Shown here one piece after another: positions 32,921-41,253 of a DNA stretch of 64,000 nt. This DNA is from Litorihabitans aurantiacus (GTDB lineage Bacteria > Actinomycetota > Actinomycetes > Actinomycetales > Beutenbergiaceae): contig NZ_BSUM01000001.1 in assembly GCF_030161595.1 (NCBI RefSeq), positions 186,001 through 250,000 of the forward strand, given 5' to 3'. Within the stretch, counting starts at the first letter, position 1, and each line of letters opens with the position of its first letter. The notes under the pieces are model-generated. The model was not told the origin of the DNA. It made no database searches and saw nothing but the letters and a program-made list of their open reading frames with translations. A program made the translations under genes and the position numbers.

Positions 32921-33951
32921 CCGCACCCCTGGCTGCCGCGACCGCGACGGCCCACGCGAACATCGCCCTCGTGAAGTACTGGGGCAAGCGCGACGCCGAC
33001 CTCATGCTCCCGGCGACGTCCTCGCTCTCGCTGACGCTCTCGACGTTCGACACCACGACGCGGGTGGAGCTGGCACCCGCGGGCGGGTCCGGCGAGGTGA
33101 CCGCGACCCTCGACGGCGCGCCCCTGACGGGCCCGGCGCTGGCGAAGGTGCAGCGGTTCGTCGACCTCGTGCGCACGCGCGACGACGTCGAGGGCGACCT
33201 CGCCGGCCGCGGTGCGCGCGTCACCTCCGTGAACACCGTGCCCACCGGGGCCGGGCTGGCCAGCAGCGCCTCGGGGTTCGCGGCGCTCGCGGGCGCGACC
33301 GCAGCGGCGTACGGGCTGGATCTCGCGCCCCGCGACCTGTCGCGGCTCGCGCGCCGGGGGTCCGGGTCGGCGTCCCGCTCGGTCCACGGCGGCTTCGTCG
33401 TCTGGCACGCGGGCGACCTCGCCGATCCCGTCCGGGGCGATCTCACATCGTTCGCCGAGCCCGTGCCGGCCGCGGCCGACCTCGACGTCGCGATGGCCGT
33501 CGTCGTGCTGGACGCCGGTCCCAAGAGCATCGGCAGCCGCGAGGCGATGGCGCGGACCGTCGCGACGTCGCCGTACTTCCCCGCGTGGGTCGAGCACACG
33601 GAGGTCGACGTCGCGCAGGCCCGGGACGCGATCGCGGCCGGCGACCTCGCGCAGCTCGGCGAGATCGCGGAGGCGAGCGCGATGCGCATGCACGCCACGA
33701 TGCTGGCCGCCCGCCCGGCCGTCCGCTACCTCGCGCCCGCCTCGCTCGGGGTGCTCGACGCCGTCGCCGGCCTGCGCGCGAGCGGCACCGGCGCCTGGGC
33801 CACCATGGACGCCGGACCGAACGTCAAGGTGCTGTGCGCGCGCGTCGATCTGGACGCCGTCGTCGCGGCGCTCGAGGTCGGGGGCGACGGCGGGCGGCGG
33901 CGCGTGCTGCGCGCGCTGCCCGGGCCCGGGCTCGCGGTGACGCGTGGCTGA
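32917..33951 (+). CDS. mvaD: Diphosphomevalonate decarboxylase
   Basis: 344 residues. The family start ATAHANIALVKYWGKRD and LPATSSLSLTL are clear; the GHMP loop is VPTGAGLASSASGFAALAGA; SRSVHGGFVVWHAG precedes the catalytic Asp/Arg region; and KSIGSREAMART and ATMDAGPNVKVL are near the end. It makes isopentenyl diphosphate from mevalonate-5-diphosphate with ATP. The GTG start sits inside the mvk stop (GTGA). Any upstream in-frame extension is antisense-like and non-conserved. Confidence 0.94.
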   Translation: MTAPLAAATATAHANIALVKYWGKRDADLMLPATSSLSLTLSTFDTTTRVELAPAGGSGEVTATLDGAPLTGPALAKVQRFVDLVRTRDDVEGDLAGRGARVTSVNTVPTGAGLASSASGFAALAGATAAAYGLDLAPRDLSRLARRGSGSASRSVHGGFVVWHAGDLADPVRGDLTSFAEPVPAAADLDVAMAVVVLDAGPKSIGSREAMARTVATSPYFPAWVEHTEVDVAQARDAIAAGDLAQLGEIAEASAMRMHATMLAARPAVRYLAPASLGVLDAVAGLRASGTGAWATMDAGPNVKVLCARVDLDAVVAALEVGGDGGRRRVLRALPGPGLAVTRG

Positions 33952-33978
33952 CGGAACCGCCGGTCGCGCGGGGCTCCG

Positions 33979-35061
33979 GTGAGCGTCACCGCCGAGATCG
34001 ACGCCGGGCCGGAGGACGGCGAGCAGCTCGCGCACGCACCGGGCAAGCTCTTCGTCTCGGGCGAGTACGGCGTGGTCGAGCCCGGTCAGCCCGCTGTGCT
34101 GGTCGCCGTGGACCGCCGGCTGACGGTGAAGGTCCGGCCCGCGGTCGAGACCCAGGACCTGACGGGGCGCGGCTGGTCCTACGTCGCGGCCGTCCGGGAC
34201 GTCATGGACGCGCTCGCGCGAGCCCACGGGCGGCCGCGGCCGCCGTTCCGGGTGCGCACGCTGAGCGATCTCGAGGACGCCGACGTCGACGGCACGGGTC
34301 CGCGCAAGTACGGTCTCGGATCCTCGGCGGCGGTGACGGCCGCGGGCGTCGTCGCGCTGGACGCGTGGCACGGGCTGGGGCTCACCCGCGAAGAGCTGCT
34401 GCGCGCGGCGCTGCTGGTGACGCTGCGGGTCAACCCCCGGGCCTCGGGCGCCGACGTCGCGACGTGCCTCGTGGGTGGGTGGACCGCGTACTCCTCGCCC
34501 GAGCGTGCGTGGGTCCGCGAGCGGGTCGGGGACGGTGCCAGCGCCGACCCGGGGGCGCTCGCCGACCTGGTCGCGCAGCCGTGGCCGGGACTGGAGGCGC
34601 GCGCCCTGCCGACGCCGTCGTTCGAGGTCGCGATCGGGTGGACCGGGGCACCGGCCTCGACCGTCTCCCTCGTGGCGGCGGTGCGCGCGGCAGGTCGGCT
34701 GCCCGGCTGGTTCGTGGCCGCCGCGGCGACGTGCGCGCGGGAGGTGGCCGCCGCCGTCGAGCGCGACGACCTGACCGACGCGAGCGAGGCCGTCAGGGCC
34801 AACCGTGCGCATCTGCGCGCGCTGGCCGACGCCGTCGGCGTGCCGATCGAGACCCCGGTGCTGACCGCGCTGGCCGAGGTCGCGGACGGACTGGGCGTCG
34901 CGGCGAAGCCGTCCGGCGCCGGTGGCGGCGACTGCGGCGTGGCACTCGTGGCGGGGGCCGAGAAGCGGACCCGGCTCGAGGAGGCGTGGCGCGCCGCGGG
35001 GGTGGTGCCGCTGGGGGCGCGCCTCGCCGTCGGGACCGTGCTGGGTGAGCGGGCTGGGTGA
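33979..35061 (+). CDS. Phosphomevalonate kinase
   Basis: 360 residues, GHMP kinase of the ERG8 type. HAPGKLFVSGEYGVVEPGQPAVLVAVDRRL is the N-terminal signature, YGLGSSAAVTAAGVVALDAW the ATP loop, and the C-terminal AKPSGAGGGDCGVAL the family's Gly-rich motif. It converts mevalonate-5-phosphate to the diphosphate, completing the set between mvk and mvaD. GTG start 27 nt after mvaD. Gene symbols differ between organisms (mvaK2), so none is given. Confidence 0.93.
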   Translation: MSVTAEIDAGPEDGEQLAHAPGKLFVSGEYGVVEPGQPAVLVAVDRRLTVKVRPAVETQDLTGRGWSYVAAVRDVMDALARAHGRPRPPFRVRTLSDLEDADVDGTGPRKYGLGSSAAVTAAGVVALDAWHGLGLTREELLRAALLVTLRVNPRASGADVATCLVGGWTAYSSPERAWVRERVGDGASADPGALADLVAQPWPGLEARALPTPSFEVAIGWTGAPASTVSLVAAVRAAGRLPGWFVAAAATCAREVAAAVERDDLTDASEAVRANRAHLRALADAVGVPIETPVLTALAEVADGLGVAAKPSGAGGGDCGVALVAGAEKRTRLEEAWRAAGVVPLGARLAVGTVLGERAG

Positions 35062-35117
35062 GCGGCCCGGGTGACCGGACTCGGTGACCACGCCCTCCCC
35101 GGGGGATGATCGGAGAC

Positions 35118-36215
35118 GTGAGCAGCGAGACCCCCGACCCGACGGCGCAGCGCAAGGACGACCACATCCGCCTCGCGATGGCGCAGCACGCCCCGCAGAC
35201 GGTGCGCGACTACGACCACGTGCGCTTCGTGCACCACGCGCTCGCGGGCGGTGACCGCGACGCCGTCGACCTCGCCTCGCCGGCCCTCGGCTGGCCGGTG
35301 CCGCTCTACGTGACCGGGATGACCGGGGGCACGGCCCAGGCGGCCGAGATCAACCGTGGGCTCGGCGTCGTCGCGCGCGAGACCGGGCTGCCCGTGGCGT
35401 GCGGCTCGATGGGCATCGTGCTGCGGCAGCCGGAGGTTGCCGAGAGCTTCACCGTGCTGCGTCGGGAGAACCCTGACGGGTTCGTGATGGCCAACACCAA
35501 CGCGAACGTCACGGGCGCCCAGGCCGCGCGGATCGTGGAGATCATGGGCGCCGACGCGCTGCAGGTCCACGTCAACGCCGCGCAGGAGACCGCGATGCCC
35601 GAGGGTGACCGCGACTTCTCCCACTGGCGCGACAACATCGCGGCGATCGTCGAGGCGGTGGGCGTCCCGGTCATCGCCAAGGAGGTCGGGGCCGGGCTCT
35701 CGCGCGGCACGGTCGCGGCGCTGCGGGACGCCGGGGTCGCCGGCGTGGATCTCGCCGGGCGGGGCGGGACGGACTTCAGCGCGATCGAGTCGGCGCGCCG
35801 GACGGACTCCGGCCGGGCGTACCTGGCGGGGTGGGGCCAGTCCTCGGTGGCGTCGCTGCTCGAGGTGGCCGGGTTGGCGCGCGTGGGGAGTGACGGCGGA
35901 GTGGCCCTGCTCGCGTCGGGCGGCGTGCGGCATCCGCTCGACGTGGTGCGCGCGCTCGCGCTCGGGGCCGACGCCGTCGGAGTGGCCGGGCAGTTCCTGC
36001 ACGTGCTGACGACGGCGGGCGTGGACGCGCTCGTCGGGCTGTTGCACGAGTGGCTGGCGGAGATCGCCGACCTGATGGCGCTGCTCGGGGCGCGCGACGT
36101 CGTCGGGCTGCGGGAGACGGACGTGCTGGTCACGGGGCCCCTGCGGGAGTACGCGGAGCTGCGCGGTGTCGACCTGACCGCCTACGCGCGCCGCAGCCCC
36201 TGGTCGCGCGCCTGA
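35118..36215 (+). CDS. fni: Type 2 isopentenyl-diphosphate delta-isomerase
   Basis: About 365 residues. RKDDHIRLAMAQ near the N-terminus, LYVTGMTGGTAQAAEINRGLG, GSMGIVLR, NTNANVTG, LQVHVNAAQETAMPEGDRDFSHW, VIAKEVGAGLSRGTV, DLAGRGGTDFSAIE and LLASGGVRHPLDVVRALALGA match the FMN/NADPH-dependent Fni barrel. It interconverts IPP and DMAPP. GTG 35118 is preferred because GATGAT lies 7 nt upstream, the same spacing as other leaderless starts here; ATG 35106 is the alternative. It completes the route from mevalonate to DMAPP. Confidence 0.93.
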   Translation: MSSETPDPTAQRKDDHIRLAMAQHAPQTVRDYDHVRFVHHALAGGDRDAVDLASPALGWPVPLYVTGMTGGTAQAAEINRGLGVVARETGLPVACGSMGIVLRQPEVAESFTVLRRENPDGFVMANTNANVTGAQAARIVEIMGADALQVHVNAAQETAMPEGDRDFSHWRDNIAAIVEAVGVPVIAKEVGAGLSRGTVAALRDAGVAGVDLAGRGGTDFSAIESARRTDSGRAYLAGWGQSSVASLLEVAGLARVGSDGGVALLASGGVRHPLDVVRALALGADAVGVAGQFLHVLTTAGVDALVGLLHEWLAEIADLMALLGARDVVGLRETDVLVTGPLREYAELRGVDLTAYARRSPWSRA

Positions 36216-36364
36216 TCCTTCACGAGGGGTCTCTGGGGCGCCGCGAGGTACTTGTGGGGGTTCGCGAGGTACCTCCGGGTCGCTGATCCTCTCGGGGAGC
36301 GTCGGAAAACCTCTCGGGGAGGGTCGGTAATCCTCTCGGGGAGGGTCGGCAAAAGCTCTCGCGG
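36216..36364. repeat. Tandem 21-22-bp degenerate repeats between convergent fni and asparaginase
   Basis: CCTCTCGGGGAG begins at 36288, 36310 and 36332, an exact 22-nt period, followed by a CTCTCGCGG half-unit at 36355. Upstream units at 36242 and 36263 read CGCGAGGTAC. On the minus strand these become GTACCTCGCG, the same core as the array at 42181-42280. No gene is present. Confidence 0.8.
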
Positions 36365-37402
36365 TCAGAGGGTGGGGCGCAGGCGGCCGACGACGGCGTC
36401 CCCGCCGCGCACGTCCGTCGGCAGCGTGGCCAGGGCCGCGACCGCGTCGGCGGCCAGCGCGCCCTGTGCGACCAGCAGCGCGAGCGCGGCGACGCTCGTG
36501 GCCCGCGCCCCGCCGTCGAGCACCTTGAGCGCGACCACGTGACCGTCCGGCGCCGCCATCACCATCACGCCCTCGGCACCGCCCTTGGCGAACGTGCCGA
36601 GCCGCTCGATCACCTCGGTGTTCTCGCGGCCGGGACCGTCGATCGCCCAAGGATCGGCGTGCACGGCGGCGATCACGCGAGCGACGGCGCGGTCGCGGCC
36701 GTCCGCGGCGTCGGCGCTCGCGGTGGTGGCCCAGCGGATCGTCCGGGCCAGCGCGACCAGCGACAGCGCGTGCACCGGGGCGCCGCAGCCGTCGATCGCG
36801 GTCGCCGCCACCCGCTCGCCCGCCACGCGCTCGAGCAGCGCGAGCGTCGCGCGCTGCAGCGGGTGCGCCGGGTCGAGGTAGTCGTGCGTGCTCCAGCCCT
36901 GCGCGCGGCAGGCGAGCAGCATCGCCGCGTGCTTGCCGGAGCAGTTCATCCGCAGGCGCGAGGGCGCCTCGTCGCGCAGCGTCATCGCGGAGCGCGTGGC
37001 GGAGTCCGACGGCGCGGCGACCGGGCAGCGCAGGTCCTGCTCGCCCAGACCGCCGCTCGTCAGCATCTCCCGCACGACGGCGACGTGGGCGTCCGTCCCG
37101 GAGTGCGACGCGGTCGCGAGCGCGAGCTGCGGCCCGGTGAGGTCCGCCCCGAGCGCGATCGCGGTGGCCGCCTGGACCGGCTTGAGCGTGGAGCGCGGGA
37201 GGATCGGCGTGCTCGTGTCGCCGAGGGCTCGCGCGACGGCGCCGTCGGGAGCCAGCACGACGGCGGAGCCCAGGTGCCGCGACTCCACGAACCCCGAGCG
37301 CTCGAGCACCGCGAGCTCGACGGCGTCGGCTGCGGTGAAGGTCTCGAGGGCGGCGGCGGCGGGGGCGGTGGTCGGCGCGGCGGCCGTGGAGCGATCGGTC
37401 AC
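36365..37402 (-). CDS. Asparaginase (AnsA-unrelated, PF06089-type)
   Basis: 345 residues. The serine-dependent asparaginase family of the Rhizobium inducible type is recognised by LAPDGAVARALGDTSTPILPRSTLKPVQAATAI (catalytic Ser-Lys in PRSTLKP), ALATASHSG, RMNCSGKHAAML, IDGCGAPVHALSL and GRENTEVIERLG. Members hydrolyse asparagine to aspartate and ammonia and are structurally unlike classical type I/II enzymes. GTG at 37402 is used because the family begins shortly before SGFVESRHLGSAVVL; upstream sequence is low-complexity. It converges on fni across the repeat array. Confidence 0.88.
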   Translation of the reverse strand: MTDRSTAAAPTTAPAAAALETFTAADAVELAVLERSGFVESRHLGSAVVLAPDGAVARALGDTSTPILPRSTLKPVQAATAIALGADLTGPQLALATASHSGTDAHVAVVREMLTSGGLGEQDLRCPVAAPSDSATRSAMTLRDEAPSRLRMNCSGKHAAMLLACRAQGWSTHDYLDPAHPLQRATLALLERVAGERVAATAIDGCGAPVHALSLVALARTIRWATTASADAADGRDRAVARVIAAVHADPWAIDGPGRENTEVIERLGTFAKGGAEGVMVMAAPDGHVVALKVLDGGARATSVAALALLVAQGALAADAVAALATLPTDVRGGDAVVGRLRPTL

Positions 37403-37503
37403 CGCACCATCCCACCACGGGCGCCGGTGCGCCCCCGCGCGGCAGCGGGTGCGCGGTTCCGGCGTCGCGGGCCGGTGTCGGTGCCGCCACCTACGCTCGG
37501 GGC

Positions 37504-39270
37504 ATGCCCCCGTCACCGTCCCGTCGCCGGGTGCTGTCGGCCGTCGTCGGGCTCGTGCTCGTCGCGGCCGGAGCCGTGGCGCTGACGCGTCCGCTGGCGA
37601 CGCTGCTCGTGCTCGCCGTCGTCGCCGGCCCGGCCGTGGTGCTGGGGGCGGTGCGGGCGCTCGCGTCGCCGTCGACCGGGTCGGACCTGACGCCGTCGTG
37701 GCGCGGCGGCCGCGCGCGGTGGTGGGCCGCCGGGGTGCTCGCCGCGGTACTCGCGGTCGGGGCGCTGCTCGACGTCCCCCGCGCCGTCGGGCTCCTGCCG
37801 TGGCTGGTCGCGCTCACCCTGCTCGGCGCGGCCGCTCGCCTCGTGCTGCGCGCCGTGCGGGGCACCGGCCGTGCGCCGCGCCCGGTGACGCTGCTGGCGG
37901 CGGTGGCGTGCGCCGTCGCCGCTTGGCCGGTCCTCACCTGGCCGGACCTGGCGCTCCTGCTGCTCGCGACGACGTCGGCCCTCTCCGCGGTCGTCGTGGG
38001 TGTGCGGCAGCTCGTCCGGGCGGTGCGCCCTCGGCGAGGCCGCCGCACCGCCCCCCGCTGGCTCGTCGCGACGGGCTTCGTGACGGCGTCGACCCTCGTC
38101 CTCCTCGCGACGGCCGGCCTCGGCTGGCTGCGCTCCGACGTCGCCCCCGTGCCCGACTTCTACGCCTGGGACGGCGCGATCCCGGCGGAGCCCGGGACGG
38201 TGCTGCGGACCGAGGCGTACGACGGCGAGGTGCCGCCGGCGTCGTCGGCCACACGCGTGCTCTACACGACCACCCGCCAGGACGGGTCCGCGGCGGTGGC
38301 GAGCGCCGTCGTCGTGGTCCCCGACGGCGAGAGCGCCGCGCCGCGCACCGTGCTCGCGTGGCAGCACGGCACGACCGGCGTCGCGCAGCGGTGCGCGCCC
38401 AGCCTCACGGCCGAGGCGGTGACGGAGCGGAACGTGCCCGGGGTGGGGGAGATGGTCCGGCGGGGCTGGGTGGTGGTCGCGACCGACTACCCCGGTCAGG
38501 GCACGGCCGGCCGCTACCCGTACCTGATCGGGCAGGGGGAGGGTCGCGCGACCCTCGACGCGGTGCGGGCGGCCCGCGCCCTGCCCGCGGCGCAGGCCGG
38601 GGAGCGCGTGATGCTCTGGGGCCACTCGCAGGGCGGTCACGCCACGCTGTGGGCGGGTCGCATCGCCGCCGACTACGCCCCCGAGCTCGAGGTGGCGAGC
38701 GTGGCGGCGCTCTCGGCCGCGAGCGACCCCCTCGCGCTCGCCCACGCGGTGCTCGACGACGGCGCCTCCCCGCTCGGGCGCGCCATCACGTCCTACGTCC
38801 TGGTCCCGTACGCCCAGGAGTACCCCGACATCCGGCTCGTCGACACGGTCCACCCCGCCGGGCGGGTGTTCGCCTCGGAGGCAGCGAGCCGCTGCGCGAG
38901 CGAGCGCGGCATGCTCGTGACCGTGCTGGCGGCGGTCGCGCTGGGGGACCGCGACGCGCTGTACGACCTCGACCTCGAGGGTGGCCCCGTGGCCGAGCGG
39001 CTGCGCGAGAACGCCGCGGACGGCCTCGTGCCGGCGCCCCTGTTCCTCGGCCAGGGTGCCGACGACGAGGTGGTCCCGATCGACATCCAGCGGACGCTGG
39101 CGGGACAGCTGTGCGCGGCTGGTCGCGACGTCGAGGTGCACGAGTACGAGGGCCGCACGCACATGGGGGTGATCGCGGGGGACTCGCCGCTGCTGCCGGA
39201 CCTGTTCGCGTGGGTGGACGCGCTGGACGCCGGGGAGCGCGAGGGGGTGCCACGCGGCTGCCAGTCCTAG
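37504..39270 (+). CDS. Alpha/beta hydrolase of the secretory-lipase family with N-terminal membrane domain
   Basis: 588 residues. The first 200 hold about six hydrophobic helices (for example VLSAVVGLVLVAAGAVAL, LLVLAVVAGPAVVLGAV, WWAAGVLAAVLAVGALL). After another helix near residue 200-215, an extracytoplasmic lipase domain follows: VLAWQHGTTGVAQRCAPS, YPGQGTAGRYPYLIG, nucleophile elbow LWGHSQGGHA, GADDEVVPIDIQR (Asp) and a final HMGVIAGDSP with the His. It resembles fungal and actinobacterial LIP lipases, which are usually secreted rather than membrane-anchored. TACGCT lies 6 nt before the ATG, so the mRNA is probably leaderless. Confidence 0.85.
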   Translation: MPPSPSRRRVLSAVVGLVLVAAGAVALTRPLATLLVLAVVAGPAVVLGAVRALASPSTGSDLTPSWRGGRARWWAAGVLAAVLAVGALLDVPRAVGLLPWLVALTLLGAAARLVLRAVRGTGRAPRPVTLLAAVACAVAAWPVLTWPDLALLLLATTSALSAVVVGVRQLVRAVRPRRGRRTAPRWLVATGFVTASTLVLLATAGLGWLRSDVAPVPDFYAWDGAIPAEPGTVLRTEAYDGEVPPASSATRVLYTTTRQDGSAAVASAVVVVPDGESAAPRTVLAWQHGTTGVAQRCAPSLTAEAVTERNVPGVGEMVRRGWVVVATDYPGQGTAGRYPYLIGQGEGRATLDAVRAARALPAAQAGERVMLWGHSQGGHATLWAGRIAADYAPELEVASVAALSAASDPLALAHAVLDDGASPLGRAITSYVLVPYAQEYPDIRLVDTVHPAGRVFASEAASRCASERGMLVTVLAAVALGDRDALYDLDLEGGPVAERLRENAADGLVPAPLFLGQGADDEVVPIDIQRTLAGQLCAAGRDVEVHEYEGRTHMGVIAGDSPLLPDLFAWVDALDAGEREGVPRGCQS

Positions 39271-39278
39271 GACGACGA

Positions 39279-39308
39279 AGCCCCGCTCCGGATGCACCGG
39301 GCGGGGCT
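39279..39308 (+). terminator. Hairpin terminator after the lipase gene
   Basis: AGCCCCGC-T-CCGG pairs with CCGG-GCGGGGCT around a 5-nt loop, 9 nt after the stop. It also lies just beyond the 3' end of the minus-strand tRNA genes, so it may act in both directions. Confidence 0.6.
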
Positions 39309-39315
39309 GTCGATC

Positions 39316-39391
39316 TGGTGGCTCCGACGGGCGTCGATCCCGTGACCTCACGATTTTCAGTCGTGCGCTCTACCAACTGAGCTACAGAGCC
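39316..39391 (-). tRNA. tRNA-Phe (GAA)
   Basis: On the minus strand the acceptor GGCTCTG pairs with CGGAGCC, with discriminator A and an encoded CCA. Anticodon stem CACGA/TCGTG holds the loop CTGAAAA, anticodon GAA. The T-loop TTCGACG is a slight variant context (GGGATCGACGCCC). It is the last of three tRNA genes in one direction. Confidence 0.96.
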
Positions 39392-39400
39392 TTGGTGAAA

Positions 39401-39432
39401 GATCAGCCGGCCACCTGGGTGACCGGCTGATC
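39401..39432. terminator. Hairpin between tRNA-Asp and tRNA-Phe
   Basis: Perfect 10-bp arms GATCAGCCGG / CCGGCTGATC with a 12-nt loop. It could be a terminator after tRNA-Asp or a processing element in a shared tRNA transcript. Confidence 0.5.
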
Positions 39433-39438
39433 CATCTG

Positions 39439-39512
39439 CGACCCCGACGGGACTTGAACCCGCGACCTCCGCCGTGACAGGGCGGCGCGCTAACCAACTG
39501 CGCTACGGGGCC
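39439..39512 (-). tRNA. tRNA-Asp (GTC)
   Basis: Acceptor GGCCCCG pairs with CGGGGTC; anticodon stem CCGCC/GGCGG with loop CTGTCAC gives GTC. T-arm CGGGTTCAAGTCCCG is standard. No CCA is encoded, unlike tRNA-Phe. Confidence 0.96.
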
Positions 39513-39583
39513 TCGTGGTGGAGCTTGACCTGCGAAACTGCCGAACGAGACCGTACCACTTCACTTCCAGCTCAGCGAATCCG

Positions 39584-39656
39584 TACCCCCAACGGGATTC
39601 GAACCCGTGCTGCCGCCGTGAAAGGGCGGAGTCCTAGGCCGCTAGACGATGGGGGC
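39584..39656 (-). tRNA. tRNA-Glu (TTC)
   Basis: Acceptor GCCCCCA pairs with TGGGGGT (first pair G-T). Anticodon stem CCGCC/GGCGG with loop CTTTCAC gives TTC. T-arm ACGGGTTCGAATCCCGT is canonical. First gene of the Glu-Asp-Phe cluster, a common actinobacterial grouping. Confidence 0.96.
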
Positions 39657-39809
39657 CCGTACTGCGTTGAGCGCCCGTGACACCGAAGTGCCCCAGAACC
39701 TCGTGAAGCATACGTGAGAGATCTTCGATCGCCCAAATCGGCGTCGTTGCAGCGCTCTCGGGCGTTGCATATCTCGGCCGGCCCCGGCGCGCCAAGTAGC
39801 GTGGGCGGC

Positions 39810-40493
39810 ATGGTCGCTGAGAGTGGTTCCGGTTCTGGCACCGGTGCGGACGACGTCGTCGACCCGGAGAAGGACCTCCTGAACCGCTACCTGCGCAAGG
39901 CCAGGCGCGAGCTGCTGGGGACGCTCGACGGGCTGTCGGAGGAGGAGGTCCGGCGGCCGGTCGTCCGGACGGGGACGAACCTCCTCGGGCTCGTGAAGCA
40001 CGTCGCGAGCGTGGAGATCGAGTACTTCGGGCTCGTGTTCGGCAGGCCCGGGCCCGCGCTGCCGTGGATGGACGACCGCGAGGAGACGAACGCCGACATG
40101 TGGGTCCCCGCCGACGTGCCACGGACCGACGTCCTGGCGCTGCAGGCGCGATCGGTCGTGATCGCGGAGGCGACGATCGCGGAGCTGCCGCTGGACGCCG
40201 TCGGGCTCGTGCCGTGGTGGGGCGACCGCGGTGACGTGACGCTGCGCCAGGTGCTGGTGCACGTGATCGCCGAGGTGGCACGGCACGCGGGGCACGCCGA
40301 CGTCGTGCGCGAGCTCCTCGACGGCCGCGCCGGGCACGGCGACGGGAACCTGGCGCCGCTCGACGACGACGCGTGGGCCGTGCACCGGGCGCGGCTGGCC
40401 GACGCGGCCACGGAGGCCGGGCGGCGGTGGCCGGGAGGGCCGGACTCCGGCGGGTTCGACGGGTCTGACGAGTCCGACGGCGGGGCGGCCTGA
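39810..40493 (+). CDS. DinB-family protein (DUF664-like)
   Basis: 227 residues. DinB four-helix-bundle features: LLNRYLRKARRELLGTLDGLSEEEVRRPVVRTGTNLLGLVKHVASVEIEYFGLVFG with a His at the usual first metal position (KHVASVE), and LRQVLVHVIAEVARHAGHADVVREL carrying the HxxxxxxHxxH-like pair. Such metal-binding proteins include thiol-dependent S-transferases; a mycothiol substrate is possible since mshD is in the window. The tail is Gly/Asp/Ser-rich. TAGCGT sits 7 nt before the ATG, consistent with leaderless expression. It abuts the next gene (1-nt overlap). Confidence 0.85.
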   Translation: MVAESGSGSGTGADDVVDPEKDLLNRYLRKARRELLGTLDGLSEEEVRRPVVRTGTNLLGLVKHVASVEIEYFGLVFGRPGPALPWMDDREETNADMWVPADVPRTDVLALQARSVVIAEATIAELPLDAVGLVPWWGDRGDVTLRQVLVHVIAEVARHAGHADVVRELLDGRAGHGDGNLAPLDDDAWAVHRARLADAATEAGRRWPGGPDSGGFDGSDESDGGAA

Positions 40494-40852
40494 TGCCGGT
40501 CGAGATGACGCTCGAGGACTTCGAGGTCTGCGTGGGGGAGGGTCTCGACCTCGTTCCGGACGAGCTCGCGGCCCTGATGGACAACGTCGTCGTGCTCGTG
40601 GAGGACCTGCCGCCGAGCGAGGAGCCGCAGGACCTGCTCGGCCTCTACGACGGCACGCCGCTGACCGAGCGCGACGGGTGGTGGGCCGCCGGCTCGCTGC
40701 CCGACCGGATCACGATCTTCCGGCTGCCGACGCTGGCGATGTGCGAGGACGCCGAGCACGTGGCCGAGGAGGTGGCGGTGACGGTGGTGCACGAGATCGC
40801 GCACCACTTCGGGATCAGCGACGAGCGTCTGCACGAGCTGGGCTGGGACTGA
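40493..40852 (+). CDS. Small zincin-like metallopeptidase family protein
   Basis: 119 residues, matching the compact actinobacterial zincin_1 family. The catalytic motif VVHEIAHHFGISDERLHELGW has HExxH with a downstream Asp/Glu region, and the N-terminal MTLEDFEVCVGEGLDLVPDELAALMDNVVVLVED is the conserved start. LLGLYDGTPLTER is also typical. Proteolytic activity has rarely been shown for the family. It starts inside the DinB gene stop, so the pair is co-translated. Confidence 0.87.
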   Translation: MPVEMTLEDFEVCVGEGLDLVPDELAALMDNVVVLVEDLPPSEEPQDLLGLYDGTPLTERDGWWAAGSLPDRITIFRLPTLAMCEDAEHVAEEVAVTVVHEIAHHFGISDERLHELGWD

Positions 40853-40872
40853 CGCTGATCGTTCCGGGCCGC

Positions 40873-40895
40873 TATCATCGACGTATGACGATGAT
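40873..40895 (+). promoter_or_regulatory. Leaderless promoter and operator of the ArsR regulator
   Basis: TATCAT (40873-40878) lies 6 nt before the ATG at 40885. The imperfect inverted repeat ATCATCG-N8-CGATGAT (40874-40895) covers the -10, start point and start codon. This is the position and size expected of an ArsR/SmtB operator, so autorepression relieved by metal is likely. Confidence 0.65.
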
Positions 40896-41253
40896 TCGCG
40901 ACGGCGCCGACGGTGCCTGCGCCCCGGCGGACGACCGCCACGACCACGCGGCCGTCGCCGCGGTCTTCCGCGCGCTCGCCGATCCCGCGCGGCTCACGAT
41001 CGTGCACGCGCTGGCCGACGGCGAGCTCCGGGTCACCGACCTCGTCACCCGCGTCGGGCTCGCCCAGTCGACGACGTCGGCGCACCTCGCCGTGCTTCGG
41101 GAGTCGGGCCTGGTCTCGCCGCGGGCCCAGGGCCGCGCCACCTTCTACCGACTCACGACGTCGGCGCTCCTCGCGCTGGTGGACCGCGCCGAGGAGCTGC
41201 TCGACGACGGGTTGCACGCCGTCGTGCACACGCACGAGGGAGGTGCGCCGTGA
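40885..41253 (+). CDS. ArsR/SmtB-family metal-responsive repressor
   Basis: 122 residues with winged helix: AVFRALADPARLTIVHALADGELRVTDLVTRVGLAQSTTSAHLAVLRESGLVSPRAQGRATFYRLT. The N-terminus has DDRHDHAA and the C-terminus LHAVVHTHEGG, His/Asp-rich stretches that could form the alpha-5 zinc site of the SmtB/CzrA type; the arsenic-type CxC is absent. It overlaps the CDF exporter start by 4 nt (GTGA), so it presumably controls zinc or cobalt efflux. Confidence 0.9.
   Translation: MTMIRDGADGACAPADDRHDHAAVAAVFRALADPARLTIVHALADGELRVTDLVTRVGLAQSTTSAHLAVLRESGLVSPRAQGRATFYRLTTSALLALVDRAEELLDDGLHAVVHTHEGGAP

Noticed and set aside
32281-37490. Very long minus-strand open frames opposite the mevalonate genes
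   Set aside because: Low-complexity Arg/Pro/Ala translation, no motifs, and fully opposite four recognised genes.
39401-39432. Hairpin between tRNAs as a further tRNA gene
   Set aside because: Only one stem-loop is present, with no cloverleaf or T-arm.
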